Source of the DNA: TMED27 sp964350695
GTDB taxonomy: Bacteria > Pseudomonadota > Alphaproteobacteria > Micavibrionales > Micavibrionaceae
Direction of reading: 5' to 3'
DNA length: 15,934 nt
Assembly: GCA_964350695.1 (NCBI GenBank)
Contig: CAYGKM010000022.1
Span: 1 to 15,934, forward strand
Numbering within the stretch: position 1 is the first letter of the stretch; each line of letters opens with the position of its first letter. Shown here piece by piece: positions 1-6,558 of this stretch. Made by a program: the position numbers and the translations under genes. The notes beneath the pieces were generated by a model that saw nothing but the letters and a program-made list of their open reading frames with translations, ran no database searches and was not told the origin of the DNA.

Positions 1-54
1 CGTGAAGGCGGCCGCACCGTCGGCGCCGGCGTTGTTTCTAAAATTGTCGAGTAA
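1..54 (+). CDS. tuf: Elongation factor Tu, C-terminal end only
   Basis: The window opens inside a gene. Frame 1 reads REGGRTVGAGVVSKIVE and stops at TAA (52-54). This is the well-known C-terminus of EF-Tu, the end of beta-barrel domain 3, with the conserved GGRTVGAG turn. EF-Tu is the GTPase that delivers aminoacyl-tRNA to the ribosomal A site. Only the last 17 residues are visible, so the GTPase domain cannot be checked. The gene ends 30 bases before rpsJ with no terminator-like hairpin between, so tuf and the S10 operon are probably on one transcript, as in many Alphaproteobacteria. Confidence 0.93.
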   Translation, partial: REGGRTVGAGVVSKIVE

Positions 55-84
55 GATTTAAGCGTAAGTAAGGAAAACAGAAAA

Positions 85-411
85 ATGGACGCACAAACGA
101 TACGCATTACTCTTAAGGCTTTCGATCACCGTATCCTGGATACGGCGAGTGCCGAGATCTTGAACACTGCCAAAAGAACAGGCGCCAGCGTACGCGGCCC
201 CGTTCCTTTGCCAAACAAGATCAAAAAGTTTTCTGTTATCCGCTCACCGCACGTGAACAAAGGCTCGCAAGAGCAGTTCGAAATGCGCACGCATAAAAGA
301 TTACTGGATGTTGTTGAGCCAACACCGCAAACAATCGATGCTTTGATGAAGCTTGATTTGCCCGCTGGTGTTGACGTTGAAATTAAAATTGGTCAAATGC
401 AAGCCGCGTAA
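85..411 (+). CDS. rpsJ: 30S ribosomal protein S10 (NusE)
   Basis: S10 (uS10) sits in the head of the small subunit. As NusE it also joins NusB in transcription antitermination and contacts NusG. The 108-residue product has the usual family length (about 102-105) and recognisable blocks: the N-terminal strand TIRITLKAFDHRILD, the loop VRGPVPLPNKIKKFSVIRSPHVNK, and the C-terminal LPAGVDVEIKIG. The ATG is preceded by a good ribosome binding site, TAAGGAAAA (69-77). It is first in the S10 gene order and follows tuf closely. A 64-base spacer separates it from rplC and contains a small G-U-containing stem (TTGTCC with GGATAA) of uncertain meaning. Nothing in the protein is unusual. Confidence 0.97.
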   Translation: MDAQTIRITLKAFDHRILDTASAEILNTAKRTGASVRGPVPLPNKIKKFSVIRSPHVNKGSQEQFEMRTHKRLLDVVEPTPQTIDALMKLDLPAGVDVEIKIGQMQAA

Positions 412-475
412 ATCAAGGCAACCAAATGACTCTATGTTGTCCAATAAAGGATAACCTCTAGGAAGGAAAAGAACG

Positions 476-1345
476 ATGAGTGTTGAAAGACAAAGAACTG
501 GATTGATTGCCCGCAAGGAAGGTATGACTCGTATCTTCGATGAAGATGGTCGTCACATCCCCGTAACAGTGCTGAGACTTGAAGAGTGTCAGGTTGTCGC
601 CGTGCGTACACAAGAAAAGGACGGCTATTGCGCGGTTCAGCTTGGTGCGGGTAAAGCGAAAATCAAACGCGTATCAAAAGCCAATCGCGGCCATTTTGCA
701 AAAGCAAAAGTTGAGCCAAAGAAGAAGCTTGTTGAATTCCGCGTTGCAAACGAAAACCTTCTTGAAGTCGGCTCTGAGCTTGGTGCAAACCACTTCGTAG
801 CAGGCCAGTTTGTTGATGTAACCGCAACCTCGAAAGGTAAAGGCTTTGCCGGCGCTATGAAGCGTCACAACTTCGGTGGTATGCGCGCCTCTCACGGTGT
901 GTCTGTATCTCACCGTGCGCATGGTTCAACCGGTCAATGTCAAGATCCGGGCCGCGTTTTCAAAGGTAAGAAAATGGCCGGTCACATGGGTGATGAGCGC
1001 GTAACAACGCAAAACCTACAGGTGATTGCAGTTGATCTTGAAGATGATTTGATTTTGGTAAAGGGTGCTGTCCCGGGTTCAAAATCTGCATGGGTTCTGA
1101 TCAATGATGCGGTTAAAAAACCTCTTCATGCAGATTTGCCTATGCCTGCAGGTCTGAAGATTGATGAAAAGAAACTCGAAGCCGAGCAGGCCAAACTTGA
1201 TGCCGCCGCAGCCGAAGCAGAAGCGCAAGCCGAAGCCGAAAGAAGAGCAGCTCAAGAAGAAGTTCTGAAAGCAGCCGAAGCGAAAGCTGAAGAAAATGCT
1301 GAAGACGCGCCTGCTGCCGATGCAGAAGATAAGAAGGAAGACTAG
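476..1345 (+). CDS. rplC: 50S ribosomal protein L3 with acidic C-terminal extension
   Basis: L3 (uL3) binds 23S rRNA near its 3' end early in 50S assembly and sends a loop toward the peptidyl-transferase centre. The core, about residues 7-215, has RTGLIARKEGMTRIF at the start and the central loop around residues 136-172 with GQCQDPGRVFKGKKMAGHMG. Gln154 in that loop aligns with the glutamine methylated by PrmB in E. coli L3. At 289 residues the protein is much longer than the usual 205-240. Residues about 216-289 form an Ala/Glu/Lys-rich tail, probably a long helix or coiled coil, ending in a strongly acidic EDAPAADAEDKKED. The start is supported by AGGAAGGAAAAG just upstream. The stop is TAG, and rplD starts three bases later, so the two are likely translationally coupled. 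Confidence 0.96.
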   Translation: MSVERQRTGLIARKEGMTRIFDEDGRHIPVTVLRLEECQVVAVRTQEKDGYCAVQLGAGKAKIKRVSKANRGHFAKAKVEPKKKLVEFRVANENLLEVGSELGANHFVAGQFVDVTATSKGKGFAGAMKRHNFGGMRASHGVSVSHRAHGSTGQCQDPGRVFKGKKMAGHMGDERVTTQNLQVIAVDLEDDLILVKGAVPGSKSAWVLINDAVKKPLHADLPMPAGLKIDEKKLEAEQAKLDAAAAEAEAQAEAERRAAQEEVLKAAEAKAEENAEDAPAADAEDKKED

Positions 1346-1348
1346 GAT

Positions 1349-1972
1349 ATGAAACTCGCAGTCAAAACAATTGAAGGTAAAGCATCAGGCGAAATTACGC
1401 TTGATAAAGACATCTTCGGCGCAGAAATCCGCGCGGATTTGCTTCACCGCATGGTGAACTATCAGCTCGCGAAACGCCGCTCTGGTAACCACAAGACAAA
1501 ACAGCGCCACGAGATTTCCGGTACTGGTAAAAAGCCTTTCGCCCAAAAGGGTACAGGCCGCGCCCGTGCAGGTGACCTCAAGCGTAACATCGACCGTGGC
1601 GGAGCCGTTGTTTTCGGACCAGTTGTGCGTTCACACGCAATCGACCTTCCGAAAAAGCTTCGTAAGCAAGCGATGAAAATCGCCCTGTCTTCGAAAGCAG
1701 CAAACGGCAAGTTGATCATCCTCGATGATGCAAAAGCAAAAGACCACAAGACAAAGCCAATGGCGGCAAACATGAAAGCGCTCGCGCTTGATAATGCGCT
1801 GATCATCGGCGGCGCGGAAATCGATGTGAACTTCGCACGTGCGACGGCAAACTTGCCGCGTATCGACGTGCTTCCATCTCAAGGTGCGAATGTATATGAC
1901 ATTCTTCGCCGCGATGTATTGGTTCTCACAAAAGACGCTGTGAAAGACATCACAGACAAATTGAAGGGTTAA
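1349..1972 (+). CDS. rplD: 50S ribosomal protein L4
   Basis: L4 (uL4) is an early-binding 23S rRNA protein whose loop lines the peptide exit tunnel. In E. coli it is also the repressor of the S10 operon. The 207 residues match the usual length. The tunnel-loop segment HEISGTGKKPFAQKGTGRARAGD (about residues 54-76) is intact, and the C-terminal fold ends with VYDILRRDVLVLTKDAV. It starts three bases after the rplC stop, with the ribosome binding site (AAGGAAG) lying inside the end of rplC. rplW follows five bases downstream. No leader of the E. coli S10 type can be checked because the tuf upstream region is outside the window. Confidence 0.97.
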   Translation: MKLAVKTIEGKASGEITLDKDIFGAEIRADLLHRMVNYQLAKRRSGNHKTKQRHEISGTGKKPFAQKGTGRARAGDLKRNIDRGGAVVFGPVVRSHAIDLPKKLRKQAMKIALSSKAANGKLIILDDAKAKDHKTKPMAANMKALALDNALIIGGAEIDVNFARATANLPRIDVLPSQGANVYDILRRDVLVLTKDAVKDITDKLKG

Positions 1973-1977
1973 GAACA

Positions 1978-2298
1978 ATGGCTAAAGCAAAAGCAACAAA
2001 GAGAGCGGCAAACGTAAAGGACTACAATGTAATCCTTGCGCCGCATATCACCGAAAAAGCAACGCTGGGTTCAGAACATGGCCAAGTGACGTTCAAAGTC
2101 GCAAAGACAGCCAGCAAGCCTGAAATCAAAGACGCCGTAGAAGCGCTTTTTGATGTAAAGGTTAAGGCTGTAAACACGATGATCCAAAAGGGTAAGACAA
2201 AGCGCTTTAAAGGCATCGTTGGTAAGCGCAATGATTTCAAAAAAGCGATTATCACTTTGGAAGAAGGTCAGACCATCGATACAGGAACTGGCGTATAA
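1978..2298 (+). CDS. rplW: 50S ribosomal protein L23
   Basis: L23 (uL23) lies beside the peptide exit tunnel and is the docking site for trigger factor and SRP. The 106 residues contain the family landmarks ILAPHITEKAT (about 18-29), TFKVAKTASKPEIKDAVEALFDVKVKAVNT (about 38-67) and the basic loop KGKTKRFKGIVGKRNDFKKAIITL. The N-terminus, MAKAKATKRAANVKDYN, is slightly longer and more basic than in E. coli. The start lies five bases after the rplD stop. An 88-base spacer with possible RNA structure follows before rplB, longer than the neighbouring gaps. Confidence 0.96.
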   Translation: MAKAKATKRAANVKDYNVILAPHITEKATLGSEHGQVTFKVAKTASKPEIKDAVEALFDVKVKAVNTMIQKGKTKRFKGIVGKRNDFKKAIITLEEGQTIDTGTGV

Positions 2299-2386
2299 AC
2301 CGTTCTCAAGTAGCGAAGCGGTAGAACAAAAAAGAGTTTTTAAACTATGGCGGCCTCGCCGAGAATGAGCAAAAAGGAAGACTAAA
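2299..2386 (+). promoter_or_regulatory. Structured rplW-rplB spacer, candidate leader
   Basis: Three pairings are visible in this 88-base spacer. ACCG (2299-2302) can pair with CGGT (2319-2322). GTTCT (2302-2306) can pair with AGAAC (2323-2327). TTCTC (2303-2307) can instead pair with GAGAA (2361-2365), enclosing a GGCG-GCCT-CGCC hairpin (2349-2360). The last two exclude each other because they use the same bases. The ribosome binding site of rplB (AAAAAGGAAG, 2371-2380) follows directly. A translational switch is an inference; no named RNA family is recognised and no clear promoter is seen. Confidence 0.35.
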
Positions 2387-3214
2387 ATGGCACTAAAGAA
2401 ATTTAACCCTACAACCCCCGGTCAGCGCCAATTGGTGCAAATTGACCGTAAGGATTTGTATAAAGGCAAGCCTGAGAAGACTCTGACCGAAGGTCTGACG
2501 AAATCAGGTGGTCGCAACAATATGGGACGTATTACATCACGTCACATTGGTGGCGGTCACAAGCGTCGTTACCGTATCATCGACTGGAAGCGCGATATCC
2601 GCGGCGTCGAAGGTACAATCGCACGCATCGAATATGACCCGAACCGCACAGCCTTTATTGCATTGGTTGAATATGCCGATGGTCAAAAGCGCTACATCGT
2701 TGCACCTCAGCGCTTGAACGTAGGTGACAAAATCATCGCCGACCAAAAAACAGACGTAAAGCCCGGTAACGCAATGCCATTGAAAAACATGCCTGTCGGT
2801 ACAATCATTCACAACATCGAGATGAAGCCTGGTAAAGGCGCGCAAATGATCCGCTCTGCGGGAACATTCGCACAGCTCGTTGGTCGTGATGCCGGCTATG
2901 CTCAAGTGAAACTCTCATCCGGCGAACTTCGCGTTGTCCGCGGTGAATGTATCGCAACTGTTGGCGCGGTTTCAAACCCCGACCACATGAACACAAATGA
3001 CGGTAAAGCAGGCCGCACACGCTGGAAGGGCACACGCCCAACTGTTCGCGGTGTGGTGATGAACCCCGTTGACCACCCACATGGTGGTGGTGAAGGCCGC
3101 ACATCTGGTGGTCGTAACCCGGTTACCCCATGGGGCGTACCGACTAAGGGTTATAAAACACGCTCAAACAAAGCCACGGACAAATTCATCGTTCGTCGCC
3201 GTAAGAAGAAATAG
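2387..3214 (+). CDS. rplB: 50S ribosomal protein L2
   Basis: L2 (uL2) is a primary 23S rRNA binder needed for subunit joining and for an active peptidyl-transferase centre. The 275 residues match the family (273-280). The N-terminal OB-like part runs to about residue 120 and the SH3-like part follows. The near-invariant MNPVDHPHGGGEGR is at about residues 225-238, and its first histidine (230) corresponds to the functionally important His229 of E. coli in mature numbering. The basic C-terminus KATDKFIVRRRKKK is intact. The start has a strong site, AAAAAGGAAG, seven bases upstream. rpsS follows after 12 bases. Confidence 0.98.
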   Translation: MALKKFNPTTPGQRQLVQIDRKDLYKGKPEKTLTEGLTKSGGRNNMGRITSRHIGGGHKRRYRIIDWKRDIRGVEGTIARIEYDPNRTAFIALVEYADGQKRYIVAPQRLNVGDKIIADQKTDVKPGNAMPLKNMPVGTIIHNIEMKPGKGAQMIRSAGTFAQLVGRDAGYAQVKLSSGELRVVRGECIATVGAVSNPDHMNTNDGKAGRTRWKGTRPTVRGVVMNPVDHPHGGGEGRTSGGRNPVTPWGVPTKGYKTRSNKATDKFIVRRRKKK

Positions 3215-3226
3215 GAGTACTAAAAT

Positions 3227-3502
3227 ATGTCACGTTCAGTATGGAAAGGCCCATTCGTAGAAAAAAGCGTTCTCAAAAAAGTTGAGGAAGCGCGGGCGGC
3301 TGGGAGAAACACAGTGATCAAAACATGGTCACGTCGTTCAACAATTTTGCCAAACATGATCGGCCTTACTTTCGGCGTTCATAACGGCAGAAAATTTATC
3401 CCTGTTGTGGTATCCGACCAAATGATCGGCCACAAATTGGGCGAATTCGCACCGACCCGCACATATCACGGTCACGGCGCGGACAAGAAAGCCAAGAAAT
3501 AA
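3227..3502 (+). CDS. rpsS: 30S ribosomal protein S19
   Basis: S19 (uS19) forms a complex with S13 in the 30S head and helps bridge to the 50S subunit and contact A-site tRNA. The 91-residue length is standard. Clear landmarks are MSRSVWKGPFVEKSVLKKV at the start, IKTWSRRSTILPNMIGLTFGVHNGRKFIPV in the middle and the conserved HKLGEFAPTRTYHGH near the end. The start is preceded by AGGAGT (3213-3218), one of the strongest sites in the block, which overlaps the rplB stop. rplV follows after 23 bases. Confidence 0.98.
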   Translation: MSRSVWKGPFVEKSVLKKVEEARAAGRNTVIKTWSRRSTILPNMIGLTFGVHNGRKFIPVVVSDQMIGHKLGEFAPTRTYHGHGADKKAKK

Positions 3503-3525
3503 GCGAAGAAGGTAAGGTTAGAACC

Positions 3526-3903
3526 ATGTCACAAGATAAAAACGCAAGACGCGTAAAAGATAACGAAGCGATGGCTTTTGGGAAATATTTCTCAACATCC
3601 GCACAAAAGCTTAATCTGATTGCTGAAACCATCCGTGGCAAAGCAGCAGGTAAAGCTTTGATCGATTTGGAGTTTTCAAAGAAGCGTGCTTCTGAAGAAG
3701 TTCGTAAACTTCTTCAATCTGCAGTCGCAAACGCAGAAAACAACCACGGCCTCGATGTAGACCGTTTGATTGTTTCTGAAGCGAAAGTCGGAAAAGCGAT
3801 GATGATGAAACGCTTCCGCGCCCGCGCGCGTGGTCGCGGTGCTCGCATCGAAAAGAGAACAAGTAATATGACGATCGTCGTCAAAGAAGCACAAGAAGCA
3901 TAA
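3526..3903 (+). CDS. rplV: 50S ribosomal protein L22
   Basis: L22 (uL22) contacts all domains of 23S rRNA, and its long beta-hairpin reaches into the exit tunnel at the constriction that also determines macrolide binding. The 125 residues include the N-terminal helix region STSAQKLNLIAETIRGK, LEFSKKRASEEVRKLLQSAVANAENNH in the core, and the tunnel hairpin around GKAMMMKRFRARARGRGARIEKRTSNMTIVV. The first 14 or so residues (MSQDKNARRVKDNE) are a small polar extension compared with E. coli (110 residues). No convincing site precedes the internal Met16, and AAGGTTAG precedes the chosen ATG, so the longer start is kept. Confidence 0.96.
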   Translation: MSQDKNARRVKDNEAMAFGKYFSTSAQKLNLIAETIRGKAAGKALIDLEFSKKRASEEVRKLLQSAVANAENNHGLDVDRLIVSEAKVGKAMMMKRFRARARGRGARIEKRTSNMTIVVKEAQEA

Positions 3904-3917
3904 GGAGCTTTTGAAGT

Positions 3918-4604
3918 ATGGGACAGAAAATCAATCCAATTGGAATGCGCGTAGGCATCAACCGCACTTGGGACTCACGCTGGTATGCAGGCCGTGATTA
4001 CGCCGAGAAGCTGATTGTTGACCTTAAGCTTCGCGAATTCGTTCAAGAGCGCCTGAAAGCCGCCGGGATTTCAAAAGTAGTCATCGAACGCGCCGCGAAA
4101 AACACAAAAGTGACAGTACATACTGCGCGTCCGGGTGTGATTATCGGTAAAAAAGGTGCGGATATCGAAAAACTCCGCCAGCAACTCGCTGAACGTGCAG
4201 GCGGTGATGTTTCCTTGAACATCGTTGAAGTGCGCAAGCCTGAGCTTGATGCACAGCTTGCCGCCGAAGGCGTCGCCCAGCAGCTTGAGCGCCGTGTATC
4301 TTTCCGTCGTGCCATGAAGCGCGCTGTTCAATCCGCAATGCGTCTTGGCGCAGGCGGTATTCGTATTAACGTATCCGGCCGTCTTGGCGGCGCAGATATC
4401 GCCCGTACAGAATGGTATCGTGAAGGCCGCGTGCCGCTTCACACATTCCGCGCGGACATTGACTACGGTACATCCGAAGGTCTTACGACTTACGGTATTA
4501 TCGGCGTAAAAGTTTGGATCTACAAAGGCGACATCATGGAACATGATCCTATGGCTCGTGACAAGCGTTTGGCAGCTTTGGGCGGTGGCGCTCCCAGAAC
4601 TTAA
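3918..4604 (+). CDS. rpsC: 30S ribosomal protein S3
   Basis: S3 (uS3) sits at the mRNA entry channel of the 30S subunit and contributes to the ribosomal helicase activity. The 228 residues match the family. The N-terminal block MGQKINPIGMRVGINRTWDSRWYA is typical. A type II KH domain follows with the GxxG loop GKKG at residues 77-80. The C-terminal domain has FRRAMKRAVQSAMRLGAGGI and GRLGGADIARTEWYREGRVPLHT. The start has AAGGAG (3902-3907) overlapping the rplV stop. A 186-base spacer follows instead of the usual tight junction with rplP, suggesting that the transcript is processed or re-initiated here. Confidence 0.98.
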   Translation: MGQKINPIGMRVGINRTWDSRWYAGRDYAEKLIVDLKLREFVQERLKAAGISKVVIERAAKNTKVTVHTARPGVIIGKKGADIEKLRQQLAERAGGDVSLNIVEVRKPELDAQLAAEGVAQQLERRVSFRRAMKRAVQSAMRLGAGGIRINVSGRLGGADIARTEWYREGRVPLHTFRADIDYGTSEGLTTYGIIGVKVWIYKGDIMEHDPMARDKRLAALGGGAPRT

Positions 4605-4637
4605 GAGAAGCTAAGATTCTCGCAAGTTTTTACTTGC
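4605..4637 (+). promoter_or_regulatory. Two tandem hairpins after rpsC
   Basis: GAGAA (4605-4609) pairs with TTCTC (4617-4621) around a 7-base loop. Immediately next, GCAAGT (4622-4627) pairs perfectly with ACTTGC (4632-4637) around a TTTT loop. Neither is followed by a run of T, so they do not look like intrinsic terminators. A 3'-end protecting or RNase-processing role is possible. The second hairpin overlaps the -35 element of the promoter candidate described next. Confidence 0.45.
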
Positions 4638-4662
4638 AACCTGACGGCGGACAGGATATAAA
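4634..4662 (+). promoter_or_regulatory. Candidate sigma70 promoter in front of rplP
   Basis: TTGCAA (4634-4639) and TATAAA (4657-4662) are separated by 17 bases. They match the consensus hexamers at 4/6 and 5/6. Transcription would start near 4669 and give a leader of about 120 bases before rplP. The unusual length of this spacer supports a promoter, but no activity can be read from sequence alone. Confidence 0.45.
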
Positions 4663-4675
4663 ACGCCAAATTCAT

Positions 4676-4734
4676 TTAAACGTTAAGGTATTACGCCGCG
4701 TTTAACCATATGGGAACTCTCTTTCAAAGAAAGA
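4676..4734 (+). promoter_or_regulatory. Hairpins in the rplP leader
   Basis: TTAAACG (4676-4682) pairs perfectly with CGTTTAA (4699-4705) around a 16-base loop. TCTTTC (4720-4725) pairs with GAAAGA (4729-4734) around AAA. Both lie downstream of the promoter candidate and upstream of the rplP ribosome binding site (AAGGAA, 4778-4783). They could be targets for feedback by a ribosomal protein. This is an inference; I recognise no described leader family. Confidence 0.35.
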
Positions 4735-4790
4735 AAAGTCCATGTGATTGAGATTTTTTGCGTTGGCAATTTAAGTTAAGGAAACAAGAC

Positions 4791-5219
4791 ATGTTAAGCC
4801 CTAAGAAGTTTAAACATCGCAAGCAGCACAAAGGCCGCATTCATGGTTTGGCAAAAGGGGGAGCAACGCTCGCCTTCGGAGCTTATGGCCTGAAAGCATT
4901 GGCGCCTGATCGTATCACTGCGCGCCAGATTGAAGCTGCACGTCGTGCAATTACTCGTCACCTTCGCCGTCAAGGCAAGCTCTGGATCCGTGTATTCCCT
5001 GATGTGCCTGTAACAGCCAAGCCACTTGAAGTGCGTCAAGGTAAAGGTAAAGGCTCACCTGAATATTGGGCGTGCCGCGTTAAACCTGGCCGCGTTATGT
5101 TTGAACTTGATGGTGTTCCTGTAGCACTTGCCCGCGAAGCGATGGCTTTGGCCGCAATGAAGTTGCCGATCAAAACTAAATTCGTCACACGCGTTGGCGC
5201 AAACGAAGAGGCTGCATAA
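4791..5219 (+). CDS. rplP: 50S ribosomal protein L16
   Basis: L16 (uL16) is a late-assembling 50S protein close to the A-site tRNA elbow. The product is 142 residues from this ATG, against 136-138 usually. It starts with the family signature MLSPKKFKHRKQHKGR and contains ALAPDRITARQIEAARRAITRH, the basic RQGKLWIRVFPDVPVTAKP and the loop RQGKGKGSPEYWACRVKPG. The ATG at 4791 was chosen over an upstream in-frame TTG at 4758 because the family begins exactly here and AAGGAA lies seven bases upstream. rpmC starts one base after the stop, so they are probably coupled. Confidence 0.97.
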   Translation: MLSPKKFKHRKQHKGRIHGLAKGGATLAFGAYGLKALAPDRITARQIEAARRAITRHLRRQGKLWIRVFPDVPVTAKPLEVRQGKGKGSPEYWACRVKPGRVMFELDGVPVALAREAMALAAMKLPIKTKFVTRVGANEEAA

Positions 5220-5220
5220 G

Positions 5221-5457
5221 ATGAAAGCTGAAGATTTTAAAACAAAAACTGAAGACGAACTGAAGAAGCTTCTTCTTGATACCAAGAAAGAGCAGTTCAA
5301 TCAGCGTTTTCAACGTGCAAACGGTACATTGGAAAAAACACACGATATTCGTAACGTGCGTAAAACAATCGCAAGAATTCAAACATTTTTGAATGCTAAA
5401 ACTTCGGAAGCTCCGGCTCCTAAGAAGCCTAAAGCATCCAAGAAGAAAGCTGCATAG
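5221..5457 (+). CDS. rpmC: 50S ribosomal protein L29
   Basis: L29 (uL29) lies near the exit tunnel next to L23. The 78 residues consist of the usual two-helix fold, MKAEDFKTKTEDELKKLL and LEKTHDIRNVRKTIARIQTFL, followed by a short Lys/Ala/Pro tail of about 16 residues ending KKPKASKKKAA. The family is usually 60-70 residues. An upstream in-frame start at 5194 lies inside rplP and would add nine non-family residues, so the ATG one base after the rplP stop is preferred. rpsQ follows after ten bases. The tail resembles those on S17 and L30. Confidence 0.95.
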   Translation: MKAEDFKTKTEDELKKLLLDTKKEQFNQRFQRANGTLEKTHDIRNVRKTIARIQTFLNAKTSEAPAPKKPKASKKKAA

Positions 5458-5467
5458 GAAGATAGAC

Positions 5468-5860
5468 ATGCCAAAACGTATCCTAGAAGGTGAAGTAGTC
5501 AGCGACAAAATGGACAAAACCATTACGGTTAAGGTCGAGCGTCGTTTCATGCACCCGCTTTACAAAAAATACATCAAAAAGTCGACGAAATATGCGGCCC
5601 ATGATGAGAACAATTCTGTGAAAACAGGCGAGCGCGTTCAAATCATTGAATGTGCCCCGATTTCAAAACGCAAAACATGGACGCTCTACACGGGCCAAGA
5701 TACCGCCGCAGCCCCTAAGAAGGCCCCCGTATCAAAGCCTGTAGCAAAGAAAGAAGCGCCGAAAAAAGAAGAAGCAAAAGCAGAAAAGCCGGCCGCTAAA
5801 AAAGCACCGGCGAAAAAACCTGCCGCTAAAAAAACAACTGCTAAAAAGAAGGATGCATAA
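5468..5860 (+). CDS. rpsQ: 30S ribosomal protein S17 with long Lys/Ala-rich C-terminal tail
   Basis: S17 (uS17) is a primary 16S rRNA binder at the bottom of the 30S body, with an OB fold. Residues 1 to about 77 are a complete S17: MPKRILEGEVVSDKMDKTIT, RRFMHPLYKKYIKKSTKYAAHDENN, VKTGERVQIIECAPISKRKTW. The family normally stops at about 75-90 residues. Here some 53 residues follow without a stop, made of K, A, P and E. KK pairs fall at 94, 99, 111, 116, 121 and 126, a five-residue spacing of the PAAKK type. The tail resembles histone H1-like tails and the N-terminal tail of L30 in this window. The start ATG (5468) has AGGAAGATAG upstream; an earlier in-frame ATG at 5393 lies inside rpmC and is rejected. 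Confidence 0.95.
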   Translation: MPKRILEGEVVSDKMDKTITVKVERRFMHPLYKKYIKKSTKYAAHDENNSVKTGERVQIIECAPISKRKTWTLYTGQDTAAAPKKAPVSKPVAKKEAPKKEEAKAEKPAAKKAPAKKPAAKKTTAKKKDA

Positions 5861-5863
5861 ACC

Positions 5864-6232
5864 ATGATTCAGATGCAATCCAGAATGGAAGTAGCCGATA
5901 ACTCTGGTGCACGCCAAGTTCAGTGTATCAAGGTCCTCGGTGGTTCTAAAAGACGCACGGCCAGTGTCGGTGACATTGTTGTTGTTTCTGTTAAAGAAGC
6001 AATTCCACGCGGCCGCGTTCAAAAAGGTAACGTTCAACGCGCCGTGATCGTGCGTACGAAAAAAGGTTTGAACCGTGCATACGGCGAAACAATCTCTTTC
6101 GATACAAACGCCTGCGTTTTGATCAATGCCAATAACGAGCCTGTAGGCACACGTATCTTTGGCCCCGTAACACGCGAACTTCGCGCTAAAGGCTTTATGA
6201 AGATTATCTCTCTAGCTGGCGAGGTTCTATAA
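5864..6232 (+). CDS. rplN: 50S ribosomal protein L14
   Basis: L14 (uL14) sits at the subunit interface, forms bridges to 16S rRNA and is the docking point of the silencing factor RsfS. The 122 residues are exactly the family length. Typical blocks are MIQMQSRMEVADNSGARQV, KVLGGSKRRTASVGDIVVVSVKEAIPRG, VRTKKGLNRAYGETISFD and the end ELRAKGFMKIISLAGEVL. The start is three bases after the rpsQ stop, with the ribosome binding site (AAGAAGGA) inside the end of rpsQ. rplX begins one base after the stop. Confidence 0.98.
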   Translation: MIQMQSRMEVADNSGARQVQCIKVLGGSKRRTASVGDIVVVSVKEAIPRGRVQKGNVQRAVIVRTKKGLNRAYGETISFDTNACVLINANNEPVGTRIFGPVTRELRAKGFMKIISLAGEVL

Positions 6233-6233
6233 G

Positions 6234-6557
6234 ATGTCGAACGCAAAATTGAAAATCAAAAAAGGCGACCAGGTCATTATCTTATGCGGTAAAGACAAAG
6301 GCGCCAAAGGCGAGGTTCTTAAAACTCTCCCCGCAGAGCGCCGCGTTCTTGTTCAAGGCGTGAATGTTGTGAAAAAGCATAATAAGCCGACACAATTTTC
6401 TGCAGGTGGAATTCAGGAAAAAGAACTCTCAATTCACGTATCAAACGTTGCATTGGCCGATCCTAAATCAGGCAAGCCAACCCGCGTCGGATATAAAACA
6501 TTGAAAGACGGTAAAAAAGTCCGCGTGGCGAAAAAATCCGGCGAGACAGTGGAGTAG
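6234..6557 (+). CDS. rplX: 50S ribosomal protein L24
   Basis: L24 (uL24) is an assembly initiator that binds the 5' end of 23S rRNA. The 107 residues begin with the KOW motif, KIKKGDQVIILCGKDKGAKGEVLKTLP (about residues 7-33), followed by VQGVNVVKKHNKPTQ, the usual RNA-contacting segment. The remainder is a normal L24 C-terminal domain with LADPKSGKPTRVGYK. It starts one base after the rplN stop and ends with TAG one base before rplE, so rplN-rplX-rplE form a tightly coupled trio. Confidence 0.97.
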   Translation: MSNAKLKIKKGDQVIILCGKDKGAKGEVLKTLPAERRVLVQGVNVVKKHNKPTQFSAGGIQEKELSIHVSNVALADPKSGKPTRVGYKTLKDGKKVRVAKKSGETVE

Positions 6558-6558
6558 G

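Noticed and set aside
4758..4790. Longer rplP starting at TTG 4758
   Set aside because: The L16 family begins at MLSPKKFKHRK and a good ribosome binding site sits before the ATG at 4791.
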